DNA of 64,000 bases. Origin: Atrichornis clamosus. Lineage: Eukaryota; Chordata; Aves; Passeriformes; Menuridae. Positions within the stretch are counted from its first letter, which is position 1. Each line of letters starts with the position of its first letter. The stretch lies in the NCBI GenBank assembly GCA_013400975.1, contig WBMZ01003012.1, positions 69,240 through 133,239 on the forward strand, given 5' to 3'. Shown here piece after piece: positions 36,524-50,270 of this stretch. The position numbers were made by a program, and so were the translations under genes. The notes beneath the pieces were generated by a model. The model did not search any database. It worked only from the letters and a program-made list of their open reading frames with translations, and was not told the DNA's origin.

Positions 36524-39500
36524 CTAAAAGAGAAGGGATGTGCCTGAGCCCTTAGGGTTGGTCAATGTTACATATGGACCATCTTGCAGACAATCCCGCT
36601 GCCATGCTGCAAAGTTCATACGGTCCTTGGACACACCTACGTCAAATCCACACAAAAAGTTGATTGGAGGGAAAGCTCAGGTGAGGCTATAGAGCAGAGC
36701 ACTTGAGTTTGGAGCTCAGTCACAGCACAGCAGGCTGAGGAGAACCAGCAGCTCTGGGGTGGGACGGTGGCTCCCCATCACTGGTACCTCTTCACAGGTG
36801 AGGCACCGCAGAGCACCCCCTGAGCCTGCACCACGTCACACACATCAGTGCCACACGCCTCTCTACTGACCAGAGGCTTGTTCTGCTCTTCTCCTGCTCA
36901 AAAACTCTCATATCGTGCACTACACATTCGATGAGTAGTTAACAAGCCATACATTTCCAGCCAGAAAGCTCTATAAGGGATAATCTAGTTTGCTGGGACA
37001 GACAAGCAAGACCTCACTTAGCAGCTGATTTGTGTAACTCCAAGGCCTGCATCCAAAGATCAGTTCTCAGAAAAAAAAATACTGCTGGTCATAGTTCTGT
37101 CAGGAAGAATTCAAAGTCTTTGTTAGCTGTGGTTAAAACCCATATCCCAATTTTGCATGTGACTAAAATCAACAAGATAGATAACCTTGAATGATCAAAA
37201 AGATTTCTCTTTTCAAATTTCACTCCCCTATGAAAACAGCCTTGGTATAATATACATTCCTGTTTTCAAAACACTTCTGTATAGCTCACAGCTTATTCAT
37301 GTACAAGTATCTGAGTTTATTTCTATGACTAATAGGTAGGACTTTCTCTCATATTTACTTAAAAGCAAACCAGTATATTTTTAAAGTTAAAAGTGTTAAA
37401 GTATATTTTAATCCTAAGTCTATCTCATTGACTTGAAAAACACAACAAGATGTGCTCTATCTCCATATAGGGGACAATATTTTCAGTTCTTTAAACTTAT
37501 AGTAGGTACTGGGAAGGAAAGGGACCAAACAAAGAAAAGCTTTGAAAGTTCTGCTTTCAATGTTTTAGAAAGGAATTCCCAAGTCCCCCTTCAAAATATC
37601 TTTTATTCAATTTACTGCTAGAAATTAATCCAACCACACAGCTGTCTTTCTAGAAGGTTTGTGTACATAAATGGAAAATTGCCTGTTAGCTGTACTGTGC
37701 TGAAACCACTTGAATGGGAACTTTTAGCCGGTTTCAACACAACAGCAAGTGCATTCAACTGGGTCTTTGTTCGCCCACTTGTCACAACCCCACCAAACTA
37801 AAAATAGGTGGATTTATTATCTCGCAGCACAATCCCGCTCCTTTCACAAAGCAAAAGGTAGAAATTGCAATGCATTCAGGCCCTCTGAACTGCAGCTTTC
37901 CATGTTACACTGGTACAGTACCACACCTTTCAAGCACAATTGTGCTCAGTGGGGAGCCTGCGAGTACTTGCTCAATGGTCCTCGTTTTATAAAGGATGCT
38001 GGACTGGCAAGACAAAAGAGTCCACAGTTGGCAATGGATAGAACTCAATCAGCTAAAAGTATTCTTTTGTGAGATGGACAAAAGAAAAAAAAAAAAGAAC
38101 CTCAGAGTTTTAAAAGAAGTGAGGCGATAAAATGTCTGAATATTAAGAAAAAAACCCCAACTTTGTACCAAAAACAATGGTGGGGAAGGAAATAAAAGAA
38201 ATCTCTCTAGACCCTTGCCATACAAAGCAAACAAGAAAGGCCCAGAGCAGCTTGAAAGGAAGCTAATGTCTGTGCTCTTTACTAAACCTTCGGTTCAGAA
38301 ACCTATAATACATCACTTTCCAAATATAAGAAGCAATAAAAAGGTTGTTTTTGTTTTACTAACAAAACTAGAGCATTTGCTACAGTAGTCAAGGGAAAAA
38401 AATAAGACATTTATGTGCATGAAAACCTTGAGCATAATGGGAGCAGCAGTTCTCATGCTTGTCCCCCAAGCCCCCATCACACTCCAAGTCCACCCCTCGG
38501 CTTGAGCAGGGGTGAGGATCCAGCTGCTCTCAAGAGGTGCAGCTGCAGCAGCTGGCACACAGCGAGGAGCAGAGGGAGCCTGAAACCACCATGAGCCCAT
38601 CCTGCTGCTTCCCACACCAGGGACCACCACAGGACAGGCTGCTCCCCCAGGTCACAGGCTCAGGAAGAGCGGGAATTCATCAAGACTAATTAGACTAGTT
38701 ATCCCGCTTGCTTCCCGTCCCATCCTGAGACTTTGGCTTGGGAAGGCCCAACACGAGAGATGTTCTTTACGATAGACTGGCACACAGGATTTCTGACTGT
38801 TAAGGTCTCTCTACCAGGGCTATGAAATAGGTAAATGGTGCCGCGGTCCTCATGATGAGGAGATACTGGAATCTCCTGAAGTATCAGCATCTAATCCAAG
38901 AGTAAAACACTGAAGTAGCAGAGCCCAAGCATGGAGCCACATGTGGCTTTTTTGTTCCTTCCATTGCTTAGCCAGTCAGTGGAGACGGGGCAAGTTAGAG
39001 ATGGGCTGCACTCCTCCCTTGGAGCTTCATGGGGCCTTACTTCACTTCCTTCTGTGTCCTGCAGGTTACAGTCAGACTGGCTCAAAACCAAATGCCTTGA
39101 CTGATGGCAACCCATAGCTAAGCTCTGGACCAGAAGCACCAGGAACAGCACGATGCATTCACGTCCGGGACACTAAACTGTCCCCAAAGGGGGCACAGCC
39201 GAGTCTCAGCAACAACACAAAGCCACCAGGGTACAAATCCATTATTTGAAGAGACTCCATGCAGTGAAGCTAAGAGGGAGGCTTAAGGAAGGACTCTGAA
39301 TTGTAAGAACTGGCACACAAGCCTGGTGCTGAGCAGCTCACAATCACACTGGGAACTGTCGCCTGGCTGACATCACATGCCACCACAAACAGATGGGAAA
39401 GGTGTCCCTCTCCATAAACTGAATTTTCACTTCATGCATCTAATTACTTGCATTAATACCTTCACCTGACAATCCAAGTTGGAGATATGTACAGTATCCA

Positions 39501-39655
39501 CTGTACATGATTAGAAATGTCAGCTGGTTGTACAGATCAAAAAATATCCCATCACAGTCCTAATCCCTGCATCATCTACTATGCATAAAGTGAAAAATAG
39601 TATGAAGAAATGCTGTGTTTATGTAACAAACTATTAATCTTTCTGTAGAGTAAAC
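36524..39655 (-). other. Intron of the minus-strand gene
   Basis: About 3.1 kb with no supported exon on either strand. An 18-nt segment near 39,047-39,064 has a strong-looking donor (GTAAGGCCC) but a weak acceptor; I left it out. Confidence 0.5.
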
Positions 39656-39793
39656 CTCTTGACATTTGACTCTGACTTTTCTGTCTTGAATTGCACTGAG
39701 CATTTTGTGAACACTCCAGTGTTTGCAGATAACCTTCTCTTTCAAGAAACTTGCAGCTGAGTAGAAATACTGCTTCACTGGTACAAAGTGGTG
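39656..39793 (-). CDS. Candidate coding exon (138 nt)
   Basis: The acceptor is good (TTGTTTTCCTCCTGTCAG). The phase-0 frame gives 46 codons starting HHFVPVKQYFYSAASFLKEK and ending AIQDRKVRVKCQE, and it runs in frame into PVVCK of the next exon. The weak point is the donor (CAAGAG then GTTTACTC). A second frame is also open through the exon. The protein sequence looks plausible, with a lysine-rich amphipathic part, but I cannot link it to a family. Confidence 0.38.
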
Positions 39794-42700
39794 CTGACAG
39801 GAGGAAAACAATACAGTATTCTCCATGATGTTATGTGCTTGAGGCTTGCTAATGCACTAAAACCCAAAGTTAACTGGGAAAACATTTCTCCCTGGTCAAA
39901 TGAGAAATTAAAGATGTAGAAATACACCAATTTTTTAATTCAAGTGTCTAGGCAAATACTTCAGGTCAAAAACCATTGCAGATTTTTATGCATTTGAAGA
40001 AAATCAAAAGAGATGCTGTTCACTTCTTGTAGCTCTGCAGTTATCCCCTCATTTTCCTGGAAATTTCACATATACTTTTATATATTAAAAAGGCAATATT
40101 TATGTCATCACCTATAGCTAAGAAGCAGAAAAAACATGGAATGCTGGATATGAATGAGCAAGAGCAAACAACCTCTAGCATTCTGCCAGTAATTAGACAC
40201 CGAACTATAACAACCATTCCTTCCACCAGAGAAGTACTGCTGCAATTCCTGTAGTCAAATAAGGTAAAAAACCTATTTGCAGTGCCAAAGACCCAGTTAA
40301 AAATCAATACAAGCTGACACACAGCAACATGGCTACGACTTGAAATGACAGTTGTTCAGTGCTTTGTCTCTGCTGTATCTTCAAAGATTATTTCAGTTTT
40401 TTAGATGTAGGTGCCCAGGAAGGGAAGGGAACTGCCATCACCTCATTTCACATCAGATGCTAAACAGCATCATGATGTAACAGGCTTTCATCTCCCACTA
40501 GCCAGACTGTTCTAGATTTAAGCGTGCAGTTTTCTGGTGTAGTCTACCATGAAAGTTGATCTATTTATTGTCCTAGATATTTATGTTCATATTCTAAACC
40601 GTGCCACAGTATCCTTATAAGTTTTGTTTATAAGCTGCAAGAACCTGTGATTTAATCTGATTTTTTATTTAGTGCTATTAGTTAAAAAAATAGTATGACT
40701 TAATGAAATGGAAATATTTAAGTGAAATGCTGAATTTGTCTAATTATACTCAGATATGCCAGAATACAAGGCTGCTCATTGTGTGAAGCTAAGAGAAACC
40801 ACTGGAATAGTTAAAGTCTCCTAGTGAGAAAAATAAAATGCGAAGACTGGGGTGGGGTTTGGGGTCCAGTTCTCTGGCTGAGCACCACTGCACCCACGCA
40901 GGGTCCCCCAGACTGGTGAGGGCAGTTCAGAACTCATGCACTGCAGCCTTCAGACCTGTAAAGCAGCCTACTCATCTAGCCAGGAAGCTTGCAGGAGCCA
41001 GTTAACATCACTGCTCTGACACCAAAATCCAAACAGCCACGTGCAGAGCTGGAGGCCTGGCAGATCCCAAACACATCAGGGATTACAACCACCATGGATC
41101 GAGTTCAAGCTGAATGCCTGCTCCCCTCTTGCACCCTGCTTAGACAAAAATTACCCATCACAGGCAATCCACATAGGATATTGAATTTCACACTCAAACT
41201 AAACATCTTTGCCTTTCAGTGGTTTGCAAAGATCATCTAAACAACTGAGAGCATCCACAGCCCCCCTCAGATCTCTTAGCTCGCCCCTTCACGTGCTAAC
41301 TGAGTACAGGCACTCAGTGAAGTTCCAACATTAAGTAACATAATAAACCAAGGAATTTAAGCAGATTAAAGAAAAATTTGTCAGTCTGAGAGTGTTTAAC
41401 TGAATTTAAGCAGCCAAACCACTACTGTCATTTTATATTTATTTCTTTAAAAATTAAATTTTGGTCCAATAGGGGCAATTTAGTGCATGAAACTCAGGTG
41501 CTGGGGATCTGCAGCTTCTACAAGTTCAGAACTATCCATTTAGGGGTTAACTTTTGTTTGCTTTTAAAGACAAATTGAAAGCTAAGTGAGTTAATGCAGT
41601 ACTTAATGTAATACAGTCAAGAAAATGATTCAACACTAATGCTAACATGAAGAGGGTGAACATATATAGCAATTTTCCCCTTTTATAAAACCCAAGTCAA
41701 TATTAAACTGCATTTTTAAAAGTTTACAGTATGGAATTTTAATCAAGATGTTAGCCCCCTAGATTTTCTAATTCAGTGGATTTGTGAACTGCAACCTTTT
41801 ACCTTCCCTTTCTGAGTAGGGATAAATCATGCAAGCTTTTATTGTAAGAATATGGAATTACACTCTACAAACCTCAGGCCTACCTATTTCACCTGCATGT
41901 AATTAAGCAGAACAAGTTTCAGCTATTCTTAGGCCCAGTCCAGCCAGCACAAATACCTACAGATGCTATGAATTATGCCATTAGCTAAAACAGAGGGGCT
42001 CACACAGTGGGTTTAACTCTTCTGAGCTGCCTGATCACCAGCAGTGTCCAAGTGGAACACAGCGACATTGCTTTGTTCAGCTGCAGAACACAGCACAAGA
42101 CTTGGGCCAGGGAGAAGGAAGTTTAAGCCAAACAGGACAATTACTGGATACAGCAGCAGTGTTCCTCTGAAATGCACCAATGGATTAAAACAGAGGTTTC
42201 TTCAGAGGGAACGAAGCACCACAGAAAAAGTGACTCAAAAGGGCAGGCAAAGAGCAGGGAGAATGTCTGGAAGATGGGTTCTTGTTCTGTTCTTGCTTCA
42301 ACAACTGCTGCAGTCAGGGGTCTCTGCAGTACCAAATAAACTGTTCTGCCTTAAGGGAAACAACTCTCCTTGCACACCTTCATGTAGACTATTTTCCTAC
42401 TCCCTGCCCGATCCTAAGCACATGTCTAATATGGACAGTGGACTTATTCACCTTATGGATAGACTGAAGGGCTGGACAATGTGGAATTGGGCCTCTACTG
42501 TGCTTGAGCTGCATGAGCTTGAGAGGCTTCAGTCTGGCAAACCCAATCAGCCAAGAGCACTAATGAGCAATGGTGTGATGAACAAACAGCTGCACCACTT
42601 GTGTGCATACAGGCATGATAAACACATCTGGTTTTGTACTAGAAGGACACAGAGGGAAACAATGTAAGCACATGCTTTCCCCCAACAGAAGTGATTCATG

Positions 42701-44154
42701 TGTTGCCAGAGTCTTTCCCTCTTCTCCTATTCAAGAACTATTACCTTTCCTTTCAGAAGAGCAACACAGGCTCCGGAAGCAAGAAACAACTTAAACTGCA
42801 TATTACCATCTTCATTAGTAATATGACAAAATAATTTAATAAAGACTTAATTTAAATCATATCCAATTAATACAGATGAAAGATGCATGTAGTTTCCTGC
42901 ATTTTAAACTGGGAAATAAGAAGGCAGGCACACATCATTAGCATGAGCTACACACCCATCCCTGCACAGCAACACAGGCACAAAAGGAGCAGCACAAGGA
43001 AGCTGCTTAACAAGACTATGATTGCTTGCAGTACCATCTCTCGGTGTTCAGCATTCAGGATCCAAAAACAAAGACCACCCTGGGTAGTCAAAGCCTTCTG
43101 ATGTTTTATTCCTCTGACATAGGAATTAACAGACTACAATCAGCTCTGAAGCAACATAAACAAAAAAGTTACTTCCAACCCCAGGAGTTTTAATAGGTTT
43201 CTCAATTTCTAACTAGACACATTTAAACAAGAGGAGAAAAAGCCATAGCTGTACTTCCACAAAAGTCCCAATAATCAGTGACATTTCAAAGTCTGCTTTA
43301 CCATGCCAAACTGTGCTCTCAAGTAACAGGGTTTAAGTTGACTGATTATACACCAGAGTAACACAGGACAGGATTTGACCCTTGTGGCTTCAAAACATGA
43401 CCATATTGGCTTCATTTCCTGCCATTTATGTGTCATCTATTTTTATAGAGAAGTTCTATTCCTGAGCAGTTTAGCCAAGGTCTTATTCCTTCATGACTTT
43501 GTTACGAACTGCAAACAATTACTTTTAACAACTGAATCACATGTGCACCAATTGCTGCATCCATGTACCAACTACTCTTAAAATTACTCCATGTTCTCTT
43601 TTCTTTTTTTATCCTCAGGTCCAAAATTAAGTTGGTATGATGGGTCAAACTTAGGAGAAATTAGAGAAGTAAACTCCAAATCCTGATTCTAATGCTGCCC
43701 TCATTAGTTACTGACAGACGTCAGCCTCACCTATATTATTGGGTTATGCTGGAACTCCATCATAACTAGCATTTTAAGGGATTCTATAATTGGGCCATAA
43801 AGTTCACTTCTGCCAGGGAAGGGGGATGGGGAAAAAAAAGCAAAAACTACCCCATCAGCTTAGGAACAGTTCCCCCTTCTTCAGACCAATTTTCCACTAC
43901 AGAAATACTCATCCAAAACAAAGCCTTCGGATCTTGCTACACAAGTGCACGGAGGCACACAGGGGTATAGGCACAGACAAAGCACAAGTGCTGTTATGAA
44001 TCTTTTGCTCAACTCAATGCAAACCCCACAATTTAACAATAAATTCTTACAGGAGCACTTACTCAAACTCTACATGGACCCTTACCACTAATTATATCCA
44101 GGGACAAGCTAAGTTGAACACAACACATTTGTTTGGAAAGAACAGAATTAGTAC
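39794..44154 (-). other. Probable intron, with a long plus-strand frame
   Basis: About 4.4 kb without a convincing exon. It includes a 207-codon plus-strand frame at 42,044-42,667, discussed under findings. A segment near 40,125-40,240 has an excellent minus-strand acceptor (TTTTTTACCTTATTTGACTACAG) but no donor that keeps the frame. Confidence 0.4.
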
Positions 44155-44296
44155 CAGAGATTGAAGGTGAATGGTGCATGGATTGCATTCTTCTAGCTTG
44201 GTATCTGATTTTGGACTATTTTGAACCTTTTTGAAAGAATGTTGTTCAGGAAGTGTTCCTGACATTAAATCACAAGACTGGTATATATTTTTCATA
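44155..44296 (-). CDS. Candidate coding exon (142 nt)
   Basis: The 142 nt (entry one base, exit phase 0) encode 47 codons including KNIYQSCDLMSGTLPEQHSF, then KKVQNSPKSDTKLEECNPC and TIHLQSL. The composition is protein-like. Acceptor: TCAAGTTGACTTAG, modest. Donor: CTG then GTACTAAT, weak. The phases join both neighbours (47.25 and 39.66 kb) without a stop. It could be a chance frame. Confidence 0.3.
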
Positions 44297-47157
44297 CTAA
44301 GTCAACTTGAGCTAAAATTTCCATTTGATAAATACAATTCAGACAAGTTTGTTTATTGGTTCAAATACCAAAGCTGACATGTCAGCAGTTGATGATTTTT
44401 TTAAAAAAGTCAGGAAACCATATATGTGGTCCTTTATCCTTCAGTTGCAGTGAAAAGCAACACATGTTTTAAAACACACCATACCAAGTCAGAAGAGAAG
44501 CAAAGTATACATAACTTGTGTAAGGCAGAGTCAACACTCAAATTCCTAAACCATTGAGCTAACATTGCAACCGAACCTCTCACCGCAGAGCCTCAGTTCT
44601 CCTCTTTGTAATAAAGCCAGAGTTTGCATTAAAAAGCTGCAACATTCAAAAAGCTGTACATTCAGTTAATACACACACTTTGTTTTAAAGACCTGGATTT
44701 TTTTAATGCTACCCCAGCTTTCAAGCTTCCCAGCATACCACAAAAGCCTTCTAAGTTTTAGTCACATGGTTACTACTACAATGAAAACTGAAATCAGGAA
44801 ACTTGTCAGGAGTCTCATTTATTTAAAATTCCTTTTCTGGTAATATTTAAGTTTTATTGTCATCATCTGCATATAAAGAAATGGACACTTTCAAATACAG
44901 GAACAGATGAGCTATTTGATTATCTGCAGCTCACCTTAACACCAAACCATCACCTCCCAGATGACTTATGTGGAAAACATCTCCTTATTAACTGTACTCC
45001 ACTAAAAGTCACATCTAACAGCAACTTAGGAACAAACACTTCAACTTGTATGTACTTGAAAAAGCACGTAAACAAGTTAGTATTTCCCATCCTAGTGGAA
45101 GATGCAGAGAAATTCCAATCAGTTCATTTTCACAGGCTTGGGATATCTGTTCTGCTTTTATTACACCTATGCACCAGTGCATACATGCAGCAGGAACTGA
45201 TCTGTGCAATGCAAGACTAACAAAAGACAAAATGACAGTTATCCTTGGAAAAGTCTTAAGTTACTTTAATAAACCTCTCTGCAGAGAAAAGCCTTAGGTG
45301 GATCAACCTGGTGTAGGTCTCTTTTAGGTGACGATGCATCAAGACAGAAAATAGTTATTATCTAGTCTAAGTCTAGTTTCAGAATTAAGTCCTTGTATTC
45401 AGGTACCATAAAAATGCACTAATCTATTAATTTTATTAACATGTTATTACAAAAATGCAAAATATTTAAAGAACCCTCTCCCCAAATTACCCTGAGTTAA
45501 ATTAAAAAATGTGTAACTTCTAATAAATTTTAAAAGATTACACTGGGATTTCATTTTGTCAAAAAGTCTGGAAAAAGTTCCCATATCAATGATGAAACAC
45601 TACTCAACACTTCTGCTAGCCATCAGCTCTTGCAATTTAGAGCAAGTGAAAAAAATAACTTAATCCCCTGCCACCTGCCAAAACCCAGATGGTAACACCT
45701 GAGAAAAGTGCTCCCACCTCTCTTTAAACCCTCTGGTGAAGCTTAGGCACATTAACTGTAAGTATCCTATATTTAACACTGAACCATGGCTCTTAACTCA
45801 GTATTGTATTGTATCCCAAACAACATCACCAATAATTTTAGCATAATCCAATTTTCTGATGGGATAAGTAGTAATTAAAAAAAAATATCCACAGCTGGCT
45901 GAAACCCGGCTTGTGAGTCAATAGATGGCCCCTTTCTTTTCTCATAATGTCAAATGCAGCTGCTCTGGTACTCATTAGGTCTTTCAGCAAGGAATACTTA
46001 TTGTACGTACAGGAACTTGCCAGAAAGGAAAAGCAACTCTGCAGCAGATATTAAGCTGCCTCCTCCTCTTATTAGCACGTTGCTTACAGAAAAGTACCAT
46101 AAATATCCATGCAAAGCTGACTTCAGGTATGGCAAAGCAACACGGTGCTGAGCAGCTCCGGGTATCTGCAAGACATTTGTTACAGAATCCACTCACAAAA
46201 GAGGGGGGAAAGAAACCTCCATCCTTAGTGAGATTTCCTTTTCTCACTCTCCTCAGGGCTTATACTCCGTCGCTGTCAGAGCACAGGGAACCTCCAGCAC
46301 AAGGGCTCACTTCATTAAATGCCATTTCGGGCCTAATTTCACATTGTGACCCACTCTGCCGAGGCAAAGAAAGCAAAACGCCAGATGCTCTCTGTGCCTG
46401 CTACCTCAGCAGCGTTTCATTCACTGGCCCAAAACACTTCCAGGCATCCATTCAAAACCAAGTACCCCCAGCCTGGTCTGTCCTGTCACAGGACAAAGTG
46501 CTGGCTTGTCTTCAGCTCACTTTTGATGCTTGCCTATCATCTCCCAGCCCAGCCTACTCCTATCTCCTTTCCTCCTTCCCAAGCCTGCTGGAATTTGAAC
46601 TTTAAATGGACGCCCTCCATGGCAACAATAGATAAAAAAGGAGCCTTTGATTGTTCATGCGTTGCAGAGAAGAAAGGAGGAGATTCATCCTGGCTGCGAC
46701 CTAGCAGGAACTCATCAAGCACAGCTCCCCTTCCCTTGCAACGGGATGCCTGAGCCTGCAGCTACTCATTCAAGCTCCCTGCATCTATGTTTCCATTCAA
46801 AGAGGATGAATTCTTCAGGTTTCCCCTGTTAAGGAATTAAATGTTGATCCTATGAATGAAGGGCAACACCAAGCTTGGAAAGCTGCCAAAAGGTTCTGTA
46901 ACACTCAGCAGTTTGGAGTTAATTCAATACTTATTGATACCCAGCAGGATTTATAGCTGCATTATTTATAAGGGGGAAAAAAATTTCACAGAGCCATATT
47001 TAGACCTTGGTAATAAACTATTTTTAGCACCATCTGTTTTTCTAGTTTGTTCCCTTGCTTAGGCAAGAGCATACTTTTATCCAGTTCCCTCTTCCTTGCC
47101 CATTTAAAAGAATCCACAGAGTCCAAACTGTAGCACAAGTTAGGATCACTCAGAATA

Positions 47158-47163
47158 TTTATT
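47158..47163 (-). terminator. AATAAA just downstream of a possible alternative stop
   Basis: The minus strand has AATAAATATT 84 bases after the TGA at 47,247-47,249, followed by a GT-rich stretch (TTGTGCTACAGTTTGG). This is the spacing of a compact terminal exon. It may end a shorter transcript of the minus-strand gene. Confidence 0.3.
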
Positions 47164-47250
47164 GTGCAGCAATCCTAATCATGTTCTGGAAATCAAACCT
47201 GCTGACTAAGGACAGTCTTGGGCTGATGTAACACTATATGCTGTCTTCAC

Positions 47251-47478
47251 AGAACTGAGCAGATTTTTTTAATGTAAGGGGCAATGTGTTTCACACAAAG
47301 GGGGTTACGATCTGGAAAGAAACAACTGATCATTAACTGCATTAAGGCATCTAAAAAGTGTTCACAACTCCTGGCACTGCTTTTCTGGGCCATTTCTGGA
47401 TCGCTGTTGCCAAGTTTCACCCTCATTAAACCCATAGTTGTTTTTTTTGTCACAAGTACATTCTGCCAGGCCAGGCTG
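47251..47478 (-). CDS. Candidate coding exon (228 nt), possibly alternative last exon
   Basis: An excellent acceptor (TTCTCCCCCTCTAACAG) opens a frame of 75 codons containing SLAWQNVLVTKKTTMGLMRV, KLGNSDPEMAQKSSARSCEH, FLDALMQLMISCFFPDRNPL and CVKHIAPYIKKICSV. The tail is helix-like with regular leucine and isoleucine spacing. The entry phase (one base, C) fits the exit of the 50.27-kb exon. Two ends are possible. Splicing at GTGAAG (47,250), one base before the stop codon is completed, would continue in phase to 44.2 kb. Alternatively, translation stops at the TGA at 47,247 and the transcript is cleaved after the AATAAA at 47,158. No known family is recognised. Confidence 0.42.
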
Positions 47479-50270
47479 CTGTTAGAGGGGGAGAACACAA
47501 ATCATAAGCAGATGCTGCAGGCACCTTGCTTCAGAGATGAGGAGTTTCAAGCTGCAGCTGTTACCCACTCAAAAGCTCCCCCAAACCTCAAATTACCTCT
47601 TCAAGCTTACATTGATATTCTGCTTTCAGTATATGACACAACCCTGGTGGCCTCTGCAGCATGACAAGAGGGACAGAGAAAAGGGATTGCTGGTTCCTTG
47701 AACTCTGAGGGGAGCAAGGCTTTTGGGTACTTCATGCTGATTAAGTTCTCAGAAATGCACTTGATAGCAGCAATATATTCATCTTATCCTCCTGGCTCAC
47801 AAAAGTTTCATTTGTACCCAAAATAGCAGCACAAATATTCAAAAGCATTACTGTTAACTGTGTCAGATTAAGAAATTTTCCTTTACAGCAAGACAGAAAA
47901 CTCATCTAAAAGATGAGCTCATGGAGTTCTTACTCATTGCAGAGGGAAGCAGCAATAAGGGTTGCGAGCTGGTTTCTTTCACCTTGCAGCACAAGTCAAG
48001 CATTCCTGGGAAGCAGACCACATGCAGCAGAAAACCAAAATAATTCCCAGCATGGAGCACATAGGTCAAAATTAAATTCTACAAATGCGTAACAAACACA
48101 CAGACATTATAATGGGTTCCAACAAAGAGTCTTGCGGGCTTTGAAACATCCAAGCAATCAACATTATTGATTAATATAACATTAATCTGGCACTGGCATT
48201 ATGCAACAATAATTTCATCACCTGAAGGAAATATAACAGTGCTGCCCATCCAGCAGCCCTTGGGAGGTTTCCTTCCACTTCACTGCTTTTTTTTTTTTCA
48301 GTGGAGGAAAAAGGGCACAGCACTTCTAACAGCAAGTACAACACACTGCCAGGTACACACAAGGGCTCCTTGGCAGCACAACACACAGACAGGCCATTCC
48401 CAGGATGCTGAAGTCTGCTCCTGGTGAGAAGCATCTCCACACGCCCCAGCAGCAACCACTGTGTCCCATCTGCCAAAGCTCCCAACTGATGTGCCGAGTG
48501 GTCTGTCCCTCTCCAGGGGAAAGCTCCAAATCTCTGCTGCTTGGAGAGGACACCTCAAAGGACAGCCTGGCTCAGCTGAGAGAGCTCAATACAGGCTGTT
48601 CAAAGGACAGAACCAGTCTGCAGTACTCCGAGTGGCCACACAAAGCACATGGACTAGAGCCAGCACATACAGTAACTGTTGCAATAAATTTAAGATTTAT
48701 TGCCAAGTATGTTTAAGAGTAAAAATTAAGCTTACAACTTGTAGTGCAAGTCCCTAAGGCTGTTGCATAACCTGCAAATACATTACAACATGAGAGCAAA
48801 CTGATACTGGTGATTAACCAGGAATATAATCAGAGGATCTGGAAATCTTCAAAAATGCAGCTTGTCAAAAGCCTTGTAGCAAAGCACCTAACTTTCATGT
48901 AGGATGCTCAGTGGCTTGCACATATTATAGCACATAAAAATACCCTTTCATGAAGATTTGGAGGGTGTAATCTACTTGATTCCTTTTACAAAGCTGACAT
49001 CTTACATAGTACATATGCATATTTAGTATGATTATGCACTCAGACAGGACTATAGGGACAAATGAATTACAGTCTCACAAAGCAACTGGAGAAAACGATG
49101 GCAAAAAGCACCAGGATAAAGCTTGCTAGGATCTGCCCATCCACCCTTCCCTTACACACCAGATGGCCGTGGAAAGACAACAGTTATCTGTCCTTAAAAA
49201 TCAGTGATCACAAAGAAAGGACTTTGTGATTAACTCTCAAGTCCATACCCATTCGAGAGGTGGCTGGGTGCCAGTGAAAGGAACTGTGGCAAGCCAGAGG
49301 AGTCTGTACAAACTCCATTTATATCCTAATCCATTCAGAGATCTCTCCCCTCCACCCCAGTGACTGTAAGGGGTCTAAGCAACTGTGATCCACAACAACA
49401 TAAACCCTTTCTCAGTCAATATTCTTACATAGCAAGCCTACAATAAACTCATCTACAGCTGATTCTAACTGTACCAAATTATATATTGGCAAAAACCAGG
49501 AACCATTAGGAGATTTGCATTTTATTCTAGTAAAGTAGCTAATAATCTGTAAGTGGAACTTGAGTATATCATCTTGAACCTGCAATATGAAAAATAATGC
49601 TCCAAAAGCACTGAGGTAGTTTGACTGAAGAATGTGTCTTTAAAGAAGTCATACAATAAAGTGTTTTTTAAACCTCAATAAGCTTGTTACCACTACTTAG
49701 CATTTTGAACAGTATGACTTCAGTCCTCATATCATGATCATTGTTCAGCAGCGTTTCCATGTCAGGGCCTCCAAAAGCAGAGCACAGGGAAAAAGGTGCA
49801 AAAGAGCACCTTTATATTTCTATCAATATTGAAGTAAATTGTGTACGTGCTCTTTAAGTAGCCACAAACAAACCCCTGTCTCCTGACACTAGTGAATAAA
49901 CGTATCAATACTAGCCTACATGTCCTGAGTATTACATTAACTTATACAGTGTTAATTCCTGATTTGGAGTATCCAGAGGTATCACTCTTGTTCCTAGCAG
50001 AAACACTTTATCATGATATGTACACAGAATTCCTTGACCATTTCCAACAGTTCATCATTTTTTACAATTGCTGTATTGCTTTATTATGTCCACTAGAAAT
50101 GTCTGCAGGTCATCTGAACAAGTCTGTATTACACCTTACTCAAGTGAAAGGTGGGAATCAACTCTTTAGTTAAGATTTAAGAAGTGGATACATTCTTCAG
50201 GTATTGCAAATATGCATTTACAAAAGGATTCCTTCCAGCCCCATTAAACAGAGAAGAATAACATACTTAC
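47479..50270 (-). other. Probable intron
   Basis: About 2.8 kb with no chosen exon. A plus-strand acceptor with 13 T (48,286-48,301) and a minus-strand donor near 48,221 (CCTTCAG then GTGATGAA) exist, but neither pairs with a convincing partner. Confidence 0.4.

Noticed and set aside
39047..39064. 18-nt minus-strand candidate exon (DTEGSE)
   Set aside because: The donor is strong, but the acceptor has a poor polypyrimidine tract, and the size makes chance likely.
40125..40240. Minus-strand segment after an excellent acceptor
   Set aside because: No donor found that keeps a frame open; probably a decoy acceptor.
46129..46605. 158-codon plus-strand frame
   Set aside because: No domain, overlapped by a shifted 135-codon frame, no initiation or splice context.
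48221..48351. Candidate exons on both strands around a poly-T run
   Set aside because: The plus-strand acceptor and minus-strand donor each lack a convincing partner, and the low-complexity T tract produces false polypyrimidine signals.
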